NCBI RefSeq assembly: GCF_008831155.1
Contig: NZ_WBKB01000003.1
Span: 248,001 to 312,000, forward strand
DNA length: 64,000 nt
Direction: 5' to 3'
Source: Gulosibacter chungangensis
GTDB lineage: Bacteria > Actinomycetota > Actinomycetes > Actinomycetales > Microbacteriaceae
In this document: piece by piece, positions 46,823 through 56,647 of the stretch
Layout: each line of letters begins with the position of its first letter
Numbering within the stretch: the first letter of the stretch is position 1
Position numbers and translations under genes: made by a program
Notes under the pieces: model-generated
The model's database searches: none
What the model was told of the DNA's origin: nothing
What the model saw: the letters and a program-made list of their open reading frames with translations, nothing else

Positions 46823-47824
46823 ATGAAGATTGACCTGGCTGTACTACGTACGCTCGAACGCGAACGCGAGGTTCCGTTTGATGAATTGGCATCGATCCTC
46901 GAACAGGCGATCCTTACCGCCTACCAAAAGCACACCACTCAGGAAGCTGGGCAGACCCCGCCACCGGCGGGTTCGCGTGTGCACCTCGACCGCAAGACCG
47001 GGGAAGTGAATATCTTCATTCCGGAGCTGGACGAGGAAGGCGAAGTAATCGGTGAGGCGATCGAAGAACCGGAAGACTTCGGCCGAATCGCGGCTGCAGC
47101 TGCCAAGCAGGTAATTACCCAGCGACTTCGCGACCTGGGTGATGACAAGGTGCTCGGGGAATTCCGCGGCCGCGAGGGCGATATTCTCGTCGGCGTAATT
47201 CAGCAGGGTCCGAACCCCCGCATGATCCAGGTGGATCTTGGCCCCGTGGAAGCAATTCTGCCGCCAGAAGAACAGGTGCCGGGTGAGGACTACTCGCACG
47301 GTACCCGGCTACGCGTATTCGTGACCAAGGTTGAACGCGGTATGAAGGGCCCACAGATCACGGTCTCGCGTACCCACCCGGGCCTTGTGCGGAAGCTCTT
47401 TGCCCACGAAGTGCCGGAGATTGCGGATGGGGTGGTGGAGATTATCTCGCTGGCTCGCGAAGCCGGTCACCGATCCAAGGTCGCGGTACGTGCCAATGCC
47501 GAGGGCATTAATGCCAAGGGTGCTTGCATCGGTGAGCTCGGTGCCCGCGTTCGTGCGGTAACGAATGAGCTCTCGGGGGAGAAGATCGACGTGGTCGACT
47601 ACTCGCCGGATCTTGCGACCTTCGTGGCGAATGCACTGAGCCCAGCCAAAGTCTCCAGCGCCTTTGTGTTGGATGAAAAGGCGAAGGCTGTCCGCGCCTT
47701 GGTCCCCGATTTCCAGCTCTCTCTGGCGATCGGTAAAGAGGGCCAGAATGCGCGACTCGCCGCAAAGCTCACTGGCGCGCGAATCGACATTCAGCCCGAT
47801 AGCATCTTGGAAGACTCCGAATAG
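46823..47824 (+). CDS. nusA: Transcription elongation/termination factor NusA
   Basis: Binds RNA polymerase and nascent RNA and acts with Rho and the rRNA antitermination complex. The order is an N-terminal polymerase-binding domain (1-100), an S1 domain (about 110-180, GDILVGVIQQGPNPRMIQVD), then two KH domains (GINAKGACIGELGARVRAV and SLAIGKEGQNARLAAKLTG). It ends at 333 residues without the acidic repeats of E. coli NusA, as usual in actinobacteria. AAGGAG lies before the ATG. ylxR, infB and rbfA follow; rimP is not upstream. Confidence 0.96.
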   Translation: MKIDLAVLRTLEREREVPFDELASILEQAILTAYQKHTTQEAGQTPPPAGSRVHLDRKTGEVNIFIPELDEEGEVIGEAIEEPEDFGRIAAAAAKQVITQRLRDLGDDKVLGEFRGREGDILVGVIQQGPNPRMIQVDLGPVEAILPPEEQVPGEDYSHGTRLRVFVTKVERGMKGPQITVSRTHPGLVRKLFAHEVPEIADGVVEIISLAREAGHRSKVAVRANAEGINAKGACIGELGARVRAVTNELSGEKIDVVDYSPDLATFVANALSPAKVSSAFVLDEKAKAVRALVPDFQLSLAIGKEGQNARLAAKLTGARIDIQPDSILEDSE

Positions 47825-47841
47825 TCGTTCGGAGGAGTAGT

Positions 47842-48147
47842 ATGGGTCAAGTGCGAACGTGCATTAGCTGCCGATCGCAAGCCCCAAGGTCAGAACTCAC
47901 GCGCATTGTCGTCTCTGAGGGAAGGCTCCTGGTTGACCGGGAGGCCTGCCAATCTGGACGCGGGGCGTGGCTGCATCCGAAGCTTGAGTGTGTGCATAAC
48001 GCACTTGAGCGGCGGGCCTTTCGAAGGGCTCTGCGCATTCGAGATGTAGACGACACGGAAGTACGAAAGTACGCCGAACAATTGGCCGAAGCGACCGCTT
48101 CGGCTCAGACAGCAAAGGTTGTTGATCGGACTATGGACCAATCATGA
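47842..48147 (+). CDS. ylxR: YlxR-family (DUF448) RNA-binding protein
   Basis: 101 residues. The family signature RTCISCRSQAPRSELTRIV and the GRGAWLHP loop are both present. YlxR proteins bind RNA or nucleoid and modulate transcription in other bacteria, and the gene is nearly always between nusA and infB. GGAGGAG lies just before ATG 47842, 17 bases after nusA. Confidence 0.93.
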   Translation: MGQVRTCISCRSQAPRSELTRIVVSEGRLLVDREACQSGRGAWLHPKLECVHNALERRAFRRALRIRDVDDTEVRKYAEQLAEATASAQTAKVVDRTMDQS

Positions 48148-48180
48148 GTGGCTCACGATGAGGCACAACCGAAGTTATTA

Positions 48181-48205
48181 GGTCTGCTCCCCACCGGGGC
48201 AGACC
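48181..48205 (+). promoter_or_regulatory. Hairpin in the infB leader
   Basis: GGTCTG-CT-CCCC pairs with GGGG-CAGACC around ACC, ending six bases before the infB Shine-Dalgarno sequence (GAGGAG at about 48211). It is too short of T residues for a terminator, so a role in translation control or RNA processing is possible. Confidence 0.4.
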
Positions 48206-48220
48206 CTGGTGAGGAGAAAA

Positions 48221-51193
48221 GTGGCAAAACCACGCGTACATGAGATCGCCGCCGAACTTGGCGTCGAATCGAAGGTCGTACTGTCGACCTTGCAAGAAAT
48301 GGGCGAGTTCGTAAAGACGGCTTCGTCCAGCGTTGAGCCTCCGGTTGCTCGACGACTGCGCGACGAATTCAAGCGTCGCGCCGAAGCTGGCGATGGCGCA
48401 TCGAAGGCAGCTCCCGCTGCGGCAGAAGCTGCAGAGAAGCCCGCGGCACCGGCTGCGAAGCCCGCAGCGAAGCCGAGCGCAACGCCTGCGGCAACCCCGG
48501 CGGCTCCGAAACCCGCACAGGCTGCTGCACCCAAGCCCGGTCAAAAGGCTGCGGCTCCAAAGCCGGGTCAAAAGGCTGCGGCTCCCAAGCCTGGCCAGAA
48601 GGCTGCGCCCAAGCCCGGTCAGAAGGCTGCACCGAAGCCCGGTCAGGCTCCGGAACCGCGTCCACGTTCGGGCGTCGCGCCAACGCCGACACCGGCTTCG
48701 ACCCCCGCGCCGGCAGCTCCGCCGACTCGTTCGGCAGTCGCCCCGACGCCAACTCCGGCCGACACTCCCGCACAGGAGCAAGCAGCTCCCGCGGCAAAGC
48801 CCGGTCAGAGCGCCCCGAAGCCTGGCCAGTCGGCTCCCAAGCCGGGTCAGGCGGCACCAAAGCCCGGTCAGGACAGCGCAAAGCCGAGCCCGAACGCGAT
48901 CCCGCGCCCGCGTGGTCCGCGCCCCGGCAATAACCCCTACGCTTCGGCGCAGGGCATGGGCCGTCCTCGCGGTGGTAACAACCCGTTCAGCTCGAAGCAG
49001 GGTGGCGGTCAGCGTTCCGGCGCGCCGCGCCCCGGCGGTGGCGGCGCTGCTGCACCGAAGCCAGGTCAGGCCCCGCGTCCCTCGGCACCTCGTCCGGGTC
49101 AGCCGCGCGTGCTGCCCGGTGAGCGCCCGCAGGGTCCCGGTCGCGGTCGCGGCGGTGCCGGTGGTGGCGCACGCTCCGGCGGTCCCGGTGGCGGCGGCGG
49201 TTTCACGACCGCCCGTCCCGGTGGTGGTGGCGGTGGCCGCGGCGGTGGTCGCCGTGGCGGTACCGCTGGTGCCTTTGGTCGCGGTGGCGGCAAGTCCAAG
49301 GCACGCAAGTCGAAGCGGACGAAACGGGCAGAGTTTGAGATGCGGGAGGCACCGTCGATTGGCGGTGTAAAGGTTCCCCGCGGCACCGGTGAGACGCAGA
49401 TCCGTCTGCGCCGCGGTGCATCCATCTCGGACTTTGCCGACAAGATTGACGCTTCGCCCGGCGATCTCGTAACCGTACTGTTCCACCTCGGTGAAATGGC
49501 CACGGCTACCGAATCGCTTGACGAGGCCACCTTTGAGATCCTCGGTGAGGAACTCGGCTACCGGATTGAAATCGTTTCGCCTGAGGACGAGGACCGTGAG
49601 CTCCTCGAGGTCTTCGACATTGACCTTGAAGGTGAAGAGGCCGCGGAATCCGATGACGTGCTTGAGGCACGTCCGCCGGTGGTAACCGTGATGGGTCACG
49701 TTGACCACGGTAAGACCCGACTGCTGGACGCGATCCGTCGCGCCAATGTCGGTGCCGGTGAAGCCGGTGGCATCACCCAGCACATCGGTGCCTACCAGGT
49801 CTGGGGCGAGCACGAAGGTGTTCGCCGTGCGATTACCTTCATCGACACCCCGGGTCACGAGGCGTTCACGCAGATGCGTGCTCGCGGTGCGAACGTCACT
49901 GACGTCGCGATCCTGGTGGTTGCGGCAGACGACGGCATCATGCCGCAGACGATTGAAGCCTTGAACCACGCACAGTCGGCCGGAGTGCCGATTGTTGTCG
50001 CGGTCAACAAGATCGATGTCGACGGCGCGAACCCGCAGAAGGTTCGTTCGCAGCTGACCGAATACGGCCTTATCGCCGAAGAGTTCGGTGGCGACACGAT
50101 GTTCGTCGATGTCTCGGCGAAGCAGGGTGACGGTATCCGCGAACTGATCGACTCGGTGCTGCTGACCGCAGACGCATCCCTTGACCTGCGCGCGAACCCG
50201 AATAAGGACGCTCGCGGTACCGCAATCGAAGCGAAGCTCGACCGCGGTCGCGGCTCGGTTGCTACCGTGCTCATCCAGTCGGGAACGCTGCACGTCGGTG
50301 ACTCGATCGTCGCCGGTACCGCTCACGGTCGCGTCCGCGCGATGGTGGACGAGAACGGTGACCCGGTCGAGGCCGCAGGTCCGTCGCGTCCGGTGCAGGT
50401 GCAGGGCCTCAGCTCAGTGCCGCGCGCCGGTGACACGTTCATCGTGACCGATGATGACCGCACCGCACGTCAGATTGCCGAGAAGCGTGAAGCGGTTGAG
50501 CGTAACGCTCAGCTCGCGAAGGCTCGCAAGCGCATGTCGCTGGAAGACTTCACTCGCGCCCTCGAAGAGGGCAAGGTGCAGTCGCTCAACCTCATCCTCA
50601 AGGGTGACGCCTCGGGTGCTGTGGAAGCCCTCGAAGACTCGCTGCTCAAGATCGAGGTTGACGACACCGTTCAGCTACGCATCATCCACCGTGCGGTGGG
50701 TGCGATTAGCGAATCGGACGTGGACCTCGCAACCATCGACAACGCGGTAATCATCGGCTTCAACGTTCGCCCCGACCAGAAGGCTCGCGCAAAGGCAGCC
50801 TCGGAAGGCGTGGACATCCGCTTCTACTCGGTCATCTACGACGCCATCGAAGACATCGAGAAGTCCCTCAAGGGCATGCTCGAGCCCGAGTACGAAGAAG
50901 TTCAGTCCGGTGTGGCAGAGATCCGCGAGATCTTCCGCTCGTCGAAGTTCGGCAACATCGCCGGTGCGCTCGTACAGACCGGTACGATCACCCGCAACGC
51001 CAAGGCGCGCATCCTGCGCGACGGCGTCGTGGTGGCAGACGGTCTCGCAATCGAGTCGCTGCGTCGCTTCAAGGACGACGTAACCGAGGTCCGCGAGGGC
51101 TTCGAGTGCGGTATCGGCCTTGGCAAGTTCAACGACCTGCAGATCGGCGACGAGATCGAGACGACCGAAATGGTGGAGAAGCCTCGTGACTGA
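48221..51193 (+). CDS. infB: Translation initiation factor IF-2
   Basis: GTPase that places fMet-tRNA on the 30S subunit and promotes subunit joining. GTG 48221 (GAGGAG upstream) starts the IF2 N-terminal fold [16 protein letters not shown]. Residues about 50-370 are low complexity: Ala/Pro-rich with about a dozen KPGQ units, then Gly/Arg-rich. The G domain has GHVDHGKT (about 491-498), DTPGHEAF and NKID, followed by domains II-IV. 990 residues, long but within the actinobacterial range. The rbfA start lies inside its 3' end. Confidence 0.96.
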   Translation: MAKPRVHEIAAELGVESKVVLSTLQEMGEFVKTASSSVEPPVARRLRDEFKRRAEAGDGASKAAPAAAEAAEKPAAPAAKPAAKPSATPAATPAAPKPAQAAAPKPGQKAAAPKPGQKAAAPKPGQKAAPKPGQKAAPKPGQAPEPRPRSGVAPTPTPASTPAPAAPPTRSAVAPTPTPADTPAQEQAAPAAKPGQSAPKPGQSAPKPGQAAPKPGQDSAKPSPNAIPRPRGPRPGNNPYASAQGMGRPRGGNNPFSSKQGGGQRSGAPRPGGGGAAAPKPGQAPRPSAPRPGQPRVLPGERPQGPGRGRGGAGGGARSGGPGGGGGFTTARPGGGGGGRGGGRRGGTAGAFGRGGGKSKARKSKRTKRAEFEMREAPSIGGVKVPRGTGETQIRLRRGASISDFADKIDASPGDLVTVLFHLGEMATATESLDEATFEILGEELGYRIEIVSPEDEDRELLEVFDIDLEGEEAAESDDVLEARPPVVTVMGHVDHGKTRLLDAIRRANVGAGEAGGITQHIGAYQVWGEHEGVRRAITFIDTPGHEAFTQMRARGANVTDVAILVVAADDGIMPQTIEALNHAQSAGVPIVVAVNKIDVDGANPQKVRSQLTEYGLIAEEFGGDTMFVDVSAKQGDGIRELIDSVLLTADASLDLRANPNKDARGTAIEAKLDRGRGSVATVLIQSGTLHVGDSIVAGTAHGRVRAMVDENGDPVEAAGPSRPVQVQGLSSVPRAGDTFIVTDDDRTARQIAEKREAVERNAQLAKARKRMSLEDFTRALEEGKVQSLNLILKGDASGAVEALEDSLLKIEVDDTVQLRIIHRAVGAISESDVDLATIDNAVIIGFNVRPDQKARAKAASEGVDIRFYSVIYDAIEDIEKSLKGMLEPEYEEVQSGVAEIREIFRSSKFGNIAGALVQTGTITRNAKARILRDGVVVADGLAIESLRRFKDDVTEVREGFECGIGLGKFNDLQIGDEIETTEMVEKPRD

Positions 51194-51611
51194 TAACGGC
51201 CGCGCCGCTCGCCTGGCCGATCGCATCAAGGTGCTGGTGGCGAAGATTCTGGAGCGAGGGATCCGCGATCCTCGCCTGGGCTTCGTCACCCTCACCGATG
51301 TGCGAGTGACCGGCGACCTGCAGCATGCAACCATCTTCTACACGGTCTATGGCACCGACGAAGAACGGAAGAGTTCCGCCGTGGCGCTCAAGCGGGCCAC
51401 CGGACGCATCCGCTCGGAAGTCGGCAAGAACCTGAACATCCGTCTCGTGCCGACGATCGAATTCGTCCACGATGCCCTGCCCGAAAACGCAGCGCACCTG
51501 GAAGACCTGCTCGCCAAGGCGAAAGCCCAGGACGAACAGGTTGCCAAGGAACGCGAAGGCAAGACCTTCGCGGGGGATGAGAATCCCTACGACATTGCCG
51601 ACGAAGACTAA
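51186..51611 (+). CDS. rbfA: Ribosome-binding factor A
   Basis: Small KH-fold protein that matures the 5' end of 16S rRNA in the 30S subunit. The N-terminal [20 protein letters not shown] and [19 protein letters not shown] are family hallmarks. 141 residues, with a charged C-terminal extension of about 25 residues. GTG 51186 overlaps the infB end by eight bases; the open frame from 51120 is only the infB shadow. A terminator follows. Confidence 0.94.
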   Translation: MTDNGRAARLADRIKVLVAKILERGIRDPRLGFVTLTDVRVTGDLQHATIFYTVYGTDEERKSSAVALKRATGRIRSEVGKNLNIRLVPTIEFVHDALPENAAHLEDLLAKAKAQDEQVAKEREGKTFAGDENPYDIADED

Positions 51612-51629
51612 TCTTCGCCAGGCATAGGC

Positions 51630-51668
51630 AAGTGCCCCGTATCGAATCACTTCGATATGGGGCACTTT
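51630..51668 (+). terminator. Intrinsic terminator after rbfA
   Basis: AAGTGCCCCGTATCGAA (51630-51646) pairs with 51651-51667 around TCAC with one G-T wobble, followed by TTTGCTCTT. It ends the nusA-rbfA transcript and lies 60 bases before the convergent mutY gene. Confidence 0.88.
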
Positions 51669-51729
51669 GCTCTTCGCAGGGTACGACTGGTGTGGATGGC
51701 TGGCTTGCGCTGCTGGCTAGTGCGGCAGC

Positions 51730-52659
51730 TTAGTGTGGCAGGCGGATGCGCTCGGCCGCGCGGGTGGCGAGCCCGTCACGGATGAGATCTTCCGCGAGTA
51801 AGAGGGTCCGTTCGGCGTGGCTGATATCAACGCTTGTGCCACTGTCCGCCGCGAGCGGTTCCACGAGGTCAGGGAGCGAATCGAAGAGCACGCCTTCCGG
51901 ATGTCTGCGGAGTATCGCCATCACTCGCCCGCGTAATTGTCGATCTGAACCCGCAAACTTTGCCTGACCGCGAGCCTTGCGGGTGGAAGCTGGATAGTTG
52001 CGCGCACGCCACTCACACAGCTGCGCGATTGGGCAGACTTCGCACTGCGGTTTCTTTGACGGGCAGACAATGGCGCCAAGCTCCATGGCCCCGGCATTCC
52101 ACAGTTTTGCTCGCTGCGGATCCTCGGGGAGCAGCTCCGACATTTCGGCATCATCGCGGCGGGGATTCGCATCCCAAGCGATCGCTTCGCCGTGTATCGC
52201 GCGGGCAAGCACCCGGCGGATATTCGTGTCAACTACCGGTTCGCACCGCAAGAACGCGAAGGACGCCACTGCGGCAGAGGTATACGCGCCGATTGCAGGG
52301 AGCGCGAGCAGCGCATCCCGGTCACTGGGCACCTCGCCACCGTGGTTCTCAACGATGGCCGTGGCACAGCGATGCAGATTCACCGCACGACGCGGATAGC
52401 CGAGTCGATCCCAGCGGCGAATGACTTCGGCAACGGGAGCCGCCGCCATATCGGCGGGTGTGGGCCATAGCGACATGAACTCATGCCATTTCGGCTCCAC
52501 ACGGGACATCTGCGTTTGCTGCGACATCACCTCGCTCACAAGAATGCCCCAGGGGCTACATTCGGGCTCGCGCCAAGGGAAATCGCGCTGATTTGCGCTG
52601 AACCAGTCGATCACTCGATCGACGATCTCGGTGCGTCGGCTGCGCTCACGAAGGCTCAT
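51730..52659 (-). CDS. mutY: A/G-specific adenine DNA glycosylase
   Basis: Removes adenine mispaired with 8-oxoguanine or guanine. The helix-hairpin-helix LLALPAIGAYTSAAVASF and the catalytic aspartate in VVDTNIRRVL are present. The 4Fe-4S cluster ligands are in VCPSKKPQCEVCPIAQLC. 309 residues: the catalytic part is complete, while the C-terminal region is short and more winged-helix-like than the usual NUDIX-type 8-oxoG sensor. Its ATG overlaps the panE stop as ATGA, so it is the second gene of a panE-mutY unit. Confidence 0.93.
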   Translation of the reverse strand: MSLRERSRRTEIVDRVIDWFSANQRDFPWREPECSPWGILVSEVMSQQTQMSRVEPKWHEFMSLWPTPADMAAAPVAEVIRRWDRLGYPRRAVNLHRCATAIVENHGGEVPSDRDALLALPAIGAYTSAAVASFAFLRCEPVVDTNIRRVLARAIHGEAIAWDANPRRDDAEMSELLPEDPQRAKLWNAGAMELGAIVCPSKKPQCEVCPIAQLCEWRARNYPASTRKARGQAKFAGSDRQLRGRVMAILRRHPEGVLFDSLPDLVEPLAADSGTSVDISHAERTLLLAEDLIRDGLATRAAERIRLPH

Positions 52660-53759
52660 GAGCGGCCCACGGTAGGTGTCTTACGCGCGGGGCGGCCTGG
52701 CGTTCGATCGTGGCCGCAAGACGGCATTTCAAGCCCGTTGTCATTCGAAGCGCTGGCAATCCACGCAGTCACCCGCCTAGCTACCGCCGTGGCGGAAAAG
52801 AATTGACCCTTTAGAGCCACCTCGTGTACGAGCGTCACCATGGCTTCGTGTACGGGCGCCCGCATCCTCACCTCGGCGGCGGCTCGAATGACGGCCCCGT
52901 CAAGATCATCAATCTCAGTGGGGTCGCCGCGACGCAGCGATTGCAAGGTGGATGCGGGATTCGGCACATACCCAAATGCCGTGGCGAGCCGTCCCGTTAC
53001 GACCTGGAGTGCTTGCCCGGCGCGGATTTGCGCCACGTGGGCCGGTTCGATTACCCCGACACCCCCGAAGCGAATTCGCTGCGCGTCTCCCACCCGCACC
53101 GCTTCGGTGAGTGACTGGGCCAGAATTCCGCGCAGCAGCGGGTGCCGACACACCGCCTGCACGCTCAAGTCGGTGATCGCGGGCAACGCGTTCACATGGT
53201 TTACCAACAGCTTCGACCACAGGGCGCCCCGCAGATTCGAGATTGCCACGCTCGGGATCGCGGAATTCAATATCGTCGCAATCTGAGCCGCGAGGGCCTG
53301 CTCACCGGGATGCGCGTGTCCGACCCGGAGTCCGCCGAGCCCGGTGAGGCGAACCGCAGTCGAAGACAGCCGAGTGGCTGGAAACAGCGCGAGCCCAGCG
53401 AAGACACCGGCCCCATCGGGGCGTCCGAGAAGCTCGGCCGCGAGATCGGGACCTGCCAAGCCGTTTTGCAGCAGCAGCACTGGCCTATTCTCGATGCCCT
53501 CTGCGTGATCTCGCAGGGCACTCTCGGTGGCGTAGGTGCGCACCGCAAGAAGTACGAGTTCCGCGTCTTCCGGAACCGTCTTGGAGACGGGGAGCTGCGC
53601 ACGGTGTTCACCGCGCGCTCCGGTAAGCAGCAGTCCAGTTGCGGCCAATTCGGCGGCGGTCTGCGGCCGCACCACCGCGGTGACCTCGTGGCCGGCCCGA
53701 TCCAGCAGCGCAGCGAGGGCGCCGCCAACGGCACCGACACCGATTACCGCAATGCGCAT
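52656..53759 (-). CDS. panE: 2-dehydropantoate 2-reductase family protein
   Basis: Reduces ketopantoate to pantoate with NADPH in coenzyme A synthesis, or a related 2-keto acid. The N-terminal MRIAVIGVGAVGGALAALL binds NADPH, and the catalytic-region lysine lies in LWSKLLVNHVNALPAIT. The family-typical glutamate segment GDPTEIDDLDGAVI is also seen. 367 residues, with about 30 Arg/Pro-rich residues added at the end. The start at 53759 was chosen on the Rossmann motif; the frame opens further to 53825. Several paralogues are usual, so the exact substrate is uncertain. Confidence 0.82.
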   Translation of the reverse strand: MRIAVIGVGAVGGALAALLDRAGHEVTAVVRPQTAAELAATGLLLTGARGEHRAQLPVSKTVPEDAELVLLAVRTYATESALRDHAEGIENRPVLLLQNGLAGPDLAAELLGRPDGAGVFAGLALFPATRLSSTAVRLTGLGGLRVGHAHPGEQALAAQIATILNSAIPSVAISNLRGALWSKLLVNHVNALPAITDLSVQAVCRHPLLRGILAQSLTEAVRVGDAQRIRFGGVGVIEPAHVAQIRAGQALQVVTGRLATAFGYVPNPASTLQSLRRGDPTEIDDLDGAVIRAAAEVRMRAPVHEAMVTLVHEVALKGQFFSATAVARRVTAWIASASNDNGLEMPSCGHDRTPGRPARKTPTVGRS

Positions 53760-53830
53760 CCTCACCCCAATAGTTTGCCGAGCCAGTACAACTCCGTGAG
53801 TGTATCGCCCGCCGGGTGCCAGCACCGAAC

Positions 53831-53845
53831 TAGACTGGCCAGACT
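53831..53845 (+). promoter_or_regulatory. -10 box before truB
   Basis: TAGACT at 53831-53836 lies nine bases before ATG 53846. No Shine-Dalgarno sequence is visible, so a leaderless or very short leader is likely. Confidence 0.45.
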
Positions 53846-54826
53846 ATGTCAACGCGTTCCGAAGCTCCCCACGGGCTCCTTGTACTCAATAAGCCCGGCG
53901 GCATCACCAGCCACGATTTAGTTGCTCGCACTCGTCGAGCGCTCGGAACCCGCAAAGTCGGCCATGCTGGCACCCTCGACCCCATGGCCACCGGGCTGAT
54001 GCTGCTCGGAGTGGGCGACGCGACGCGGCTATTGACCTTCTTTGTCGGCGCAGACAAAACCTATGAAGCCACGGTGCGCTTCGGCCTCGGAACGAGTACC
54101 GAGGATGCCGAGGGTGAGACCACCGCGATCGCACAGGACGGAACGGTCGAAGCAATTAACACCGAACGCATCCTGGGCGCTGCCCGCGAACTCACCGGCG
54201 AGATTGAGCAAGTTCCCAGTGCGGTCAGCGCGATCAAAGTCGACGGGCGGCGGGCCCACGAACGGGTGCGCGCGGGGGAGGACGTGCAACTCAAAGCACG
54301 GCCGGTCACTATTCACGGTATTGAGTTACTCGAAACCCGCGCAGCCGAGGCGACCCTCACATCCGGGAAGAGACTGCAAGTACTCGATGCGGATATTCGG
54401 GTGGATTGCTCCTCAGGCACCTATGTGCGGGCCCTTGCGCGCGACCTCGGCAATCTGCTCGGCGTGCCGGCGCACCTCACCGCGCTCAACCGCACTCGAA
54501 TTGGGGATCTCACGCTCGCGGATGCACGCATCCTGCCCAGCCGGGAAGAAATTGATGCCGGCGCCCCGGCCCCCGAACTCATGCCCCCTGCAGCGGCGAT
54601 CCAACAGCAATTTGCATCGGTGGTGGTCGATTCAGCCCAGGCCAAAGCCCTGCGATTCGGGCAACGCATCCCGGCTCCAGACGGGTATGCGGAATACCGC
54701 GAACCAATCGCGGTGATCGACGAGAAAGGCAGCCTGATCGGCGTTGTCGAGATTATTGCCGGTAAGACGAAAACCGTGATGAATATGCCAGAACAGCAGG
54801 ACACGAAGGGGCAGGCAACCAAGTGA
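53846..54826 (+). CDS. truB: tRNA pseudouridine-55 synthase
   Basis: Makes pseudouridine 55 in the T-loop of tRNAs. Asp45 in GHAGTLDPMATG is the catalytic aspartate. LLVLNKPGGITSHDLV, the KTYEATVRFG strand and CSSGTYVRALARDLG are conserved. 326 residues, including a C-terminal PUA-like part (about 255-315). Its 3' end overlaps the next gene by four bases. The gene lies between the infB cluster and ribF as in other actinobacteria. Confidence 0.95.
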   Translation: MSTRSEAPHGLLVLNKPGGITSHDLVARTRRALGTRKVGHAGTLDPMATGLMLLGVGDATRLLTFFVGADKTYEATVRFGLGTSTEDAEGETTAIAQDGTVEAINTERILGAARELTGEIEQVPSAVSAIKVDGRRAHERVRAGEDVQLKARPVTIHGIELLETRAAEATLTSGKRLQVLDADIRVDCSSGTYVRALARDLGNLLGVPAHLTALNRTRIGDLTLADARILPSREEIDAGAPAPELMPPAAAIQQQFASVVVDSAQAKALRFGQRIPAPDGYAEYREPIAVIDEKGSLIGVVEIIAGKTKTVMNMPEQQDTKGQATK

Positions 54827-55203
54827 TCGAATGGTTCACGTGGATTCAGTTTGGCGTGGGAATCCTCGCGGGGCTGTTTTGTCTTGTGGCGGCCTTTGCC
54901 AACCGAAAACCAAGTGACTATACGGCGGGCGCAGTGCTGATCGTGGCGATTCTGACCGTCGTGCAGCTGGTCGTCGCGCTCCTGGCACCACTTTTTGGAA
55001 ACCCCTGCCGCGGTGATGGACTGGAATTTTGGATGTACATGATTACCGCGGTGATCATCCCGCCGGCGGCGATTCTGTGGGCGTTGATTGAACGGTCACG
55101 CTGGTCGAACGCGGTGCTCGGGGTTGCGGCCCTGGCCATTGCGGTGATGGTCTTCCGAATGCAACAAATTTGGTTGGCTGCGTCACCGTTCATTAGCGCC
55201 TAA
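54823..55203 (+). CDS. Small four-helix membrane protein
   Basis: 126 residues with probable helices at about 7-25, 36-58, 68-88 and 96-118. No family is recognised. GTG 54823 overlaps the truB stop (GTGA), so it is co-translated with truB and lies in a truB-ribF operon. Its lack of charged catalytic residues in the membrane gives no hint of transport or enzyme function. Confidence 0.75.
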   Translation: MIEWFTWIQFGVGILAGLFCLVAAFANRKPSDYTAGAVLIVAILTVVQLVVALLAPLFGNPCRGDGLEFWMYMITAVIIPPAAILWALIERSRWSNAVLGVAALAIAVMVFRMQQIWLAASPFISA

Positions 55204-55227
55204 AACTGGTGGGATACTTGAGGAATT

Positions 55228-55665
55228 ATGTCGATCGCCACTGCCACTGAAACCGAGTCGAAAGCCGGAGCCTCGCGCATTCTCGTCGCGGTGTATGTCG
55301 TACTGTTCTTAGCCGCCACGGGGCGGAGCGTGGTGCAAATCGTTCGTGATTTCGACACAGCTCCGCTCGCCTATTCGCTGAGTACCGTGGCCGCCGTGGT
55401 TTACCTGATTGCGGGAATTTGCTTGGCGATGGCGCACCGTTCGGCGACTTGGCGACCCCTTGCGTGGCTGGCGCTGATATTCGAACTTGCGGGAGTGCTC
55501 ATCGTGGGTGTCCTTTCCGGCACCCATCCGGAACTTTTCCCCGCGGATACCGTATGGAGCGGATTCGGTCGCGGATACGTGTACATTCCTTTCGTGCTCC
55601 CTTTGCTGGGCATTTCCTATCTTGAATCGATGCGCGCCTCGCGTGGGAAGGTGGTCACGGCGTGA
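55228..55665 (+). CDS. Small four-helix membrane protein
   Basis: 145 residues with helices at about 18-37, 48-69, 78-99 and 112-130 and a short Ser/Thr/Glu-rich N-terminus. The exterior loop GTHPELFPADTVWSGFGRGY is typical of small actinobacterial membrane proteins often found next to ribF, but the function is unknown. GAGG precedes ATG 55228 at close spacing. Its last codons overlap the ribF start by four bases, so the two are translationally coupled. Confidence 0.78.
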   Translation: MSIATATETESKAGASRILVAVYVVLFLAATGRSVVQIVRDFDTAPLAYSLSTVAAVVYLIAGICLAMAHRSATWRPLAWLALIFELAGVLIVGVLSGTHPELFPADTVWSGFGRGYVYIPFVLPLLGISYLESMRASRGKVVTA

Positions 55666-56624
55666 AAATAGTGACTGACCCGGCGGAATTTCCTGCCGAA
55701 CTCGAGCCGACTGCGATCACCATTGGCAAGTTTGAGGGTCTACACTTCGGGCATCGTCGACTGATCTCTGAACTGCGGCTGGTCGCGCAGAAGCGCCAAT
55801 TGAACCCCGTGGTGGTTACCTTCGACCGGCATCCACTAACGCTCGTGGCGCCAGAAAAGGCACCGGTACCGCTGGTGTCTGTAACCCAAAAGACCGACCT
55901 GATCGCCAGGCAAAACGTAGCCGCGACGGTCGTCCTGGCATTTACCCGCGAACTTTCCTCGCTCACGCCACTTGAATTTGTTCGGGATCTGCTTGTCCGT
56001 CAATTGCGGATGCGTGCCATCGTGATCGGCCGCGACTTCAAGTTTGGGAATAAGGGTCTTGGCAATGTGGAGTTCCTGCAGGACCACGCGCACGAGTTTG
56101 GCTACGAAGTAATTGTGGTTGATGACGAGCTGGGTGATAACGGCCGACGCGCATCCTCGACCTGGGTGCGTGAGTGCCTCGACATCGGTGACGTTGAAAA
56201 CGCCACGGAGGTGCTCGGTCGCTACCACGAGGTGCGTGGCACCGTGGTGCACGGCGCCAAGCGAGGCCGCGAACTCGGCTTTCCGACCGCAAATCTTGAA
56301 CCGGAGACCCTCGAAGGATTTATTCCAGCTGACGGCGTGTATGCCGGTTGGGTGCACATCGGTGCGGATGCGCATCCCGCCGCTATCTCGATCGGGAATA
56401 ATCCGACGTTTGAGGGTGTGCCACAAAAGCAGGTGGAAGCGCACATCATCGATGTCACCGGCATCGACATTTACGGAGAACAGGTGCGCGTCTCATTCGT
56501 GCGTCGACTGCGAGGCATGAAAAAGTTCGACTCGCTCGACGCGCTCATCGATCGGATGCAGTTGGACGTGGATGAGACCCGGCTATTGCTGCAGGGCGAT
56601 CAGAACGACCGCGGCATCTGGTAG
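55662..56624 (+). CDS. ribF: Bifunctional riboflavin kinase / FAD synthetase
   Basis: Makes FMN from riboflavin and then FAD. The N-terminal nucleotidyltransferase half has TIGKFEGLHFGHRRLI, where most relatives have a GNFDGVHxGH-type loop, and IGRDFKFGNKG. The C-terminal flavokinase half starts near residue 185 with RGTVVHGAKRGRELGFPTAN and GVYAGWV. 320 residues. GTG 55662 overlaps the preceding stop. In many genomes rpsO follows directly; here about 7 kb of other genes intervene. Confidence 0.95.
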   Translation: MKIVTDPAEFPAELEPTAITIGKFEGLHFGHRRLISELRLVAQKRQLNPVVVTFDRHPLTLVAPEKAPVPLVSVTQKTDLIARQNVAATVVLAFTRELSSLTPLEFVRDLLVRQLRMRAIVIGRDFKFGNKGLGNVEFLQDHAHEFGYEVIVVDDELGDNGRRASSTWVRECLDIGDVENATEVLGRYHEVRGTVVHGAKRGRELGFPTANLEPETLEGFIPADGVYAGWVHIGADAHPAAISIGNNPTFEGVPQKQVEAHIIDVTGIDIYGEQVRVSFVRRLRGMKKFDSLDALIDRMQLDVDETRLLLQGDQNDRGIW

Positions 56625-56647
56625 CGAAGACGTAGCGCAGCGAGCGA

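Noticed and set aside
48131-50326. 731-codon minus-strand ORF opposite infB
   Set aside because: An antisense shadow with Arg/Thr/Ala runs generated by the KPGQ and Gly-rich DNA of infB.
52656-52680. Leaderless -10 box (TACCGT, minus strand) before mutY
   Set aside because: mutY overlaps the panE stop as ATGA, so translational coupling explains its start better.
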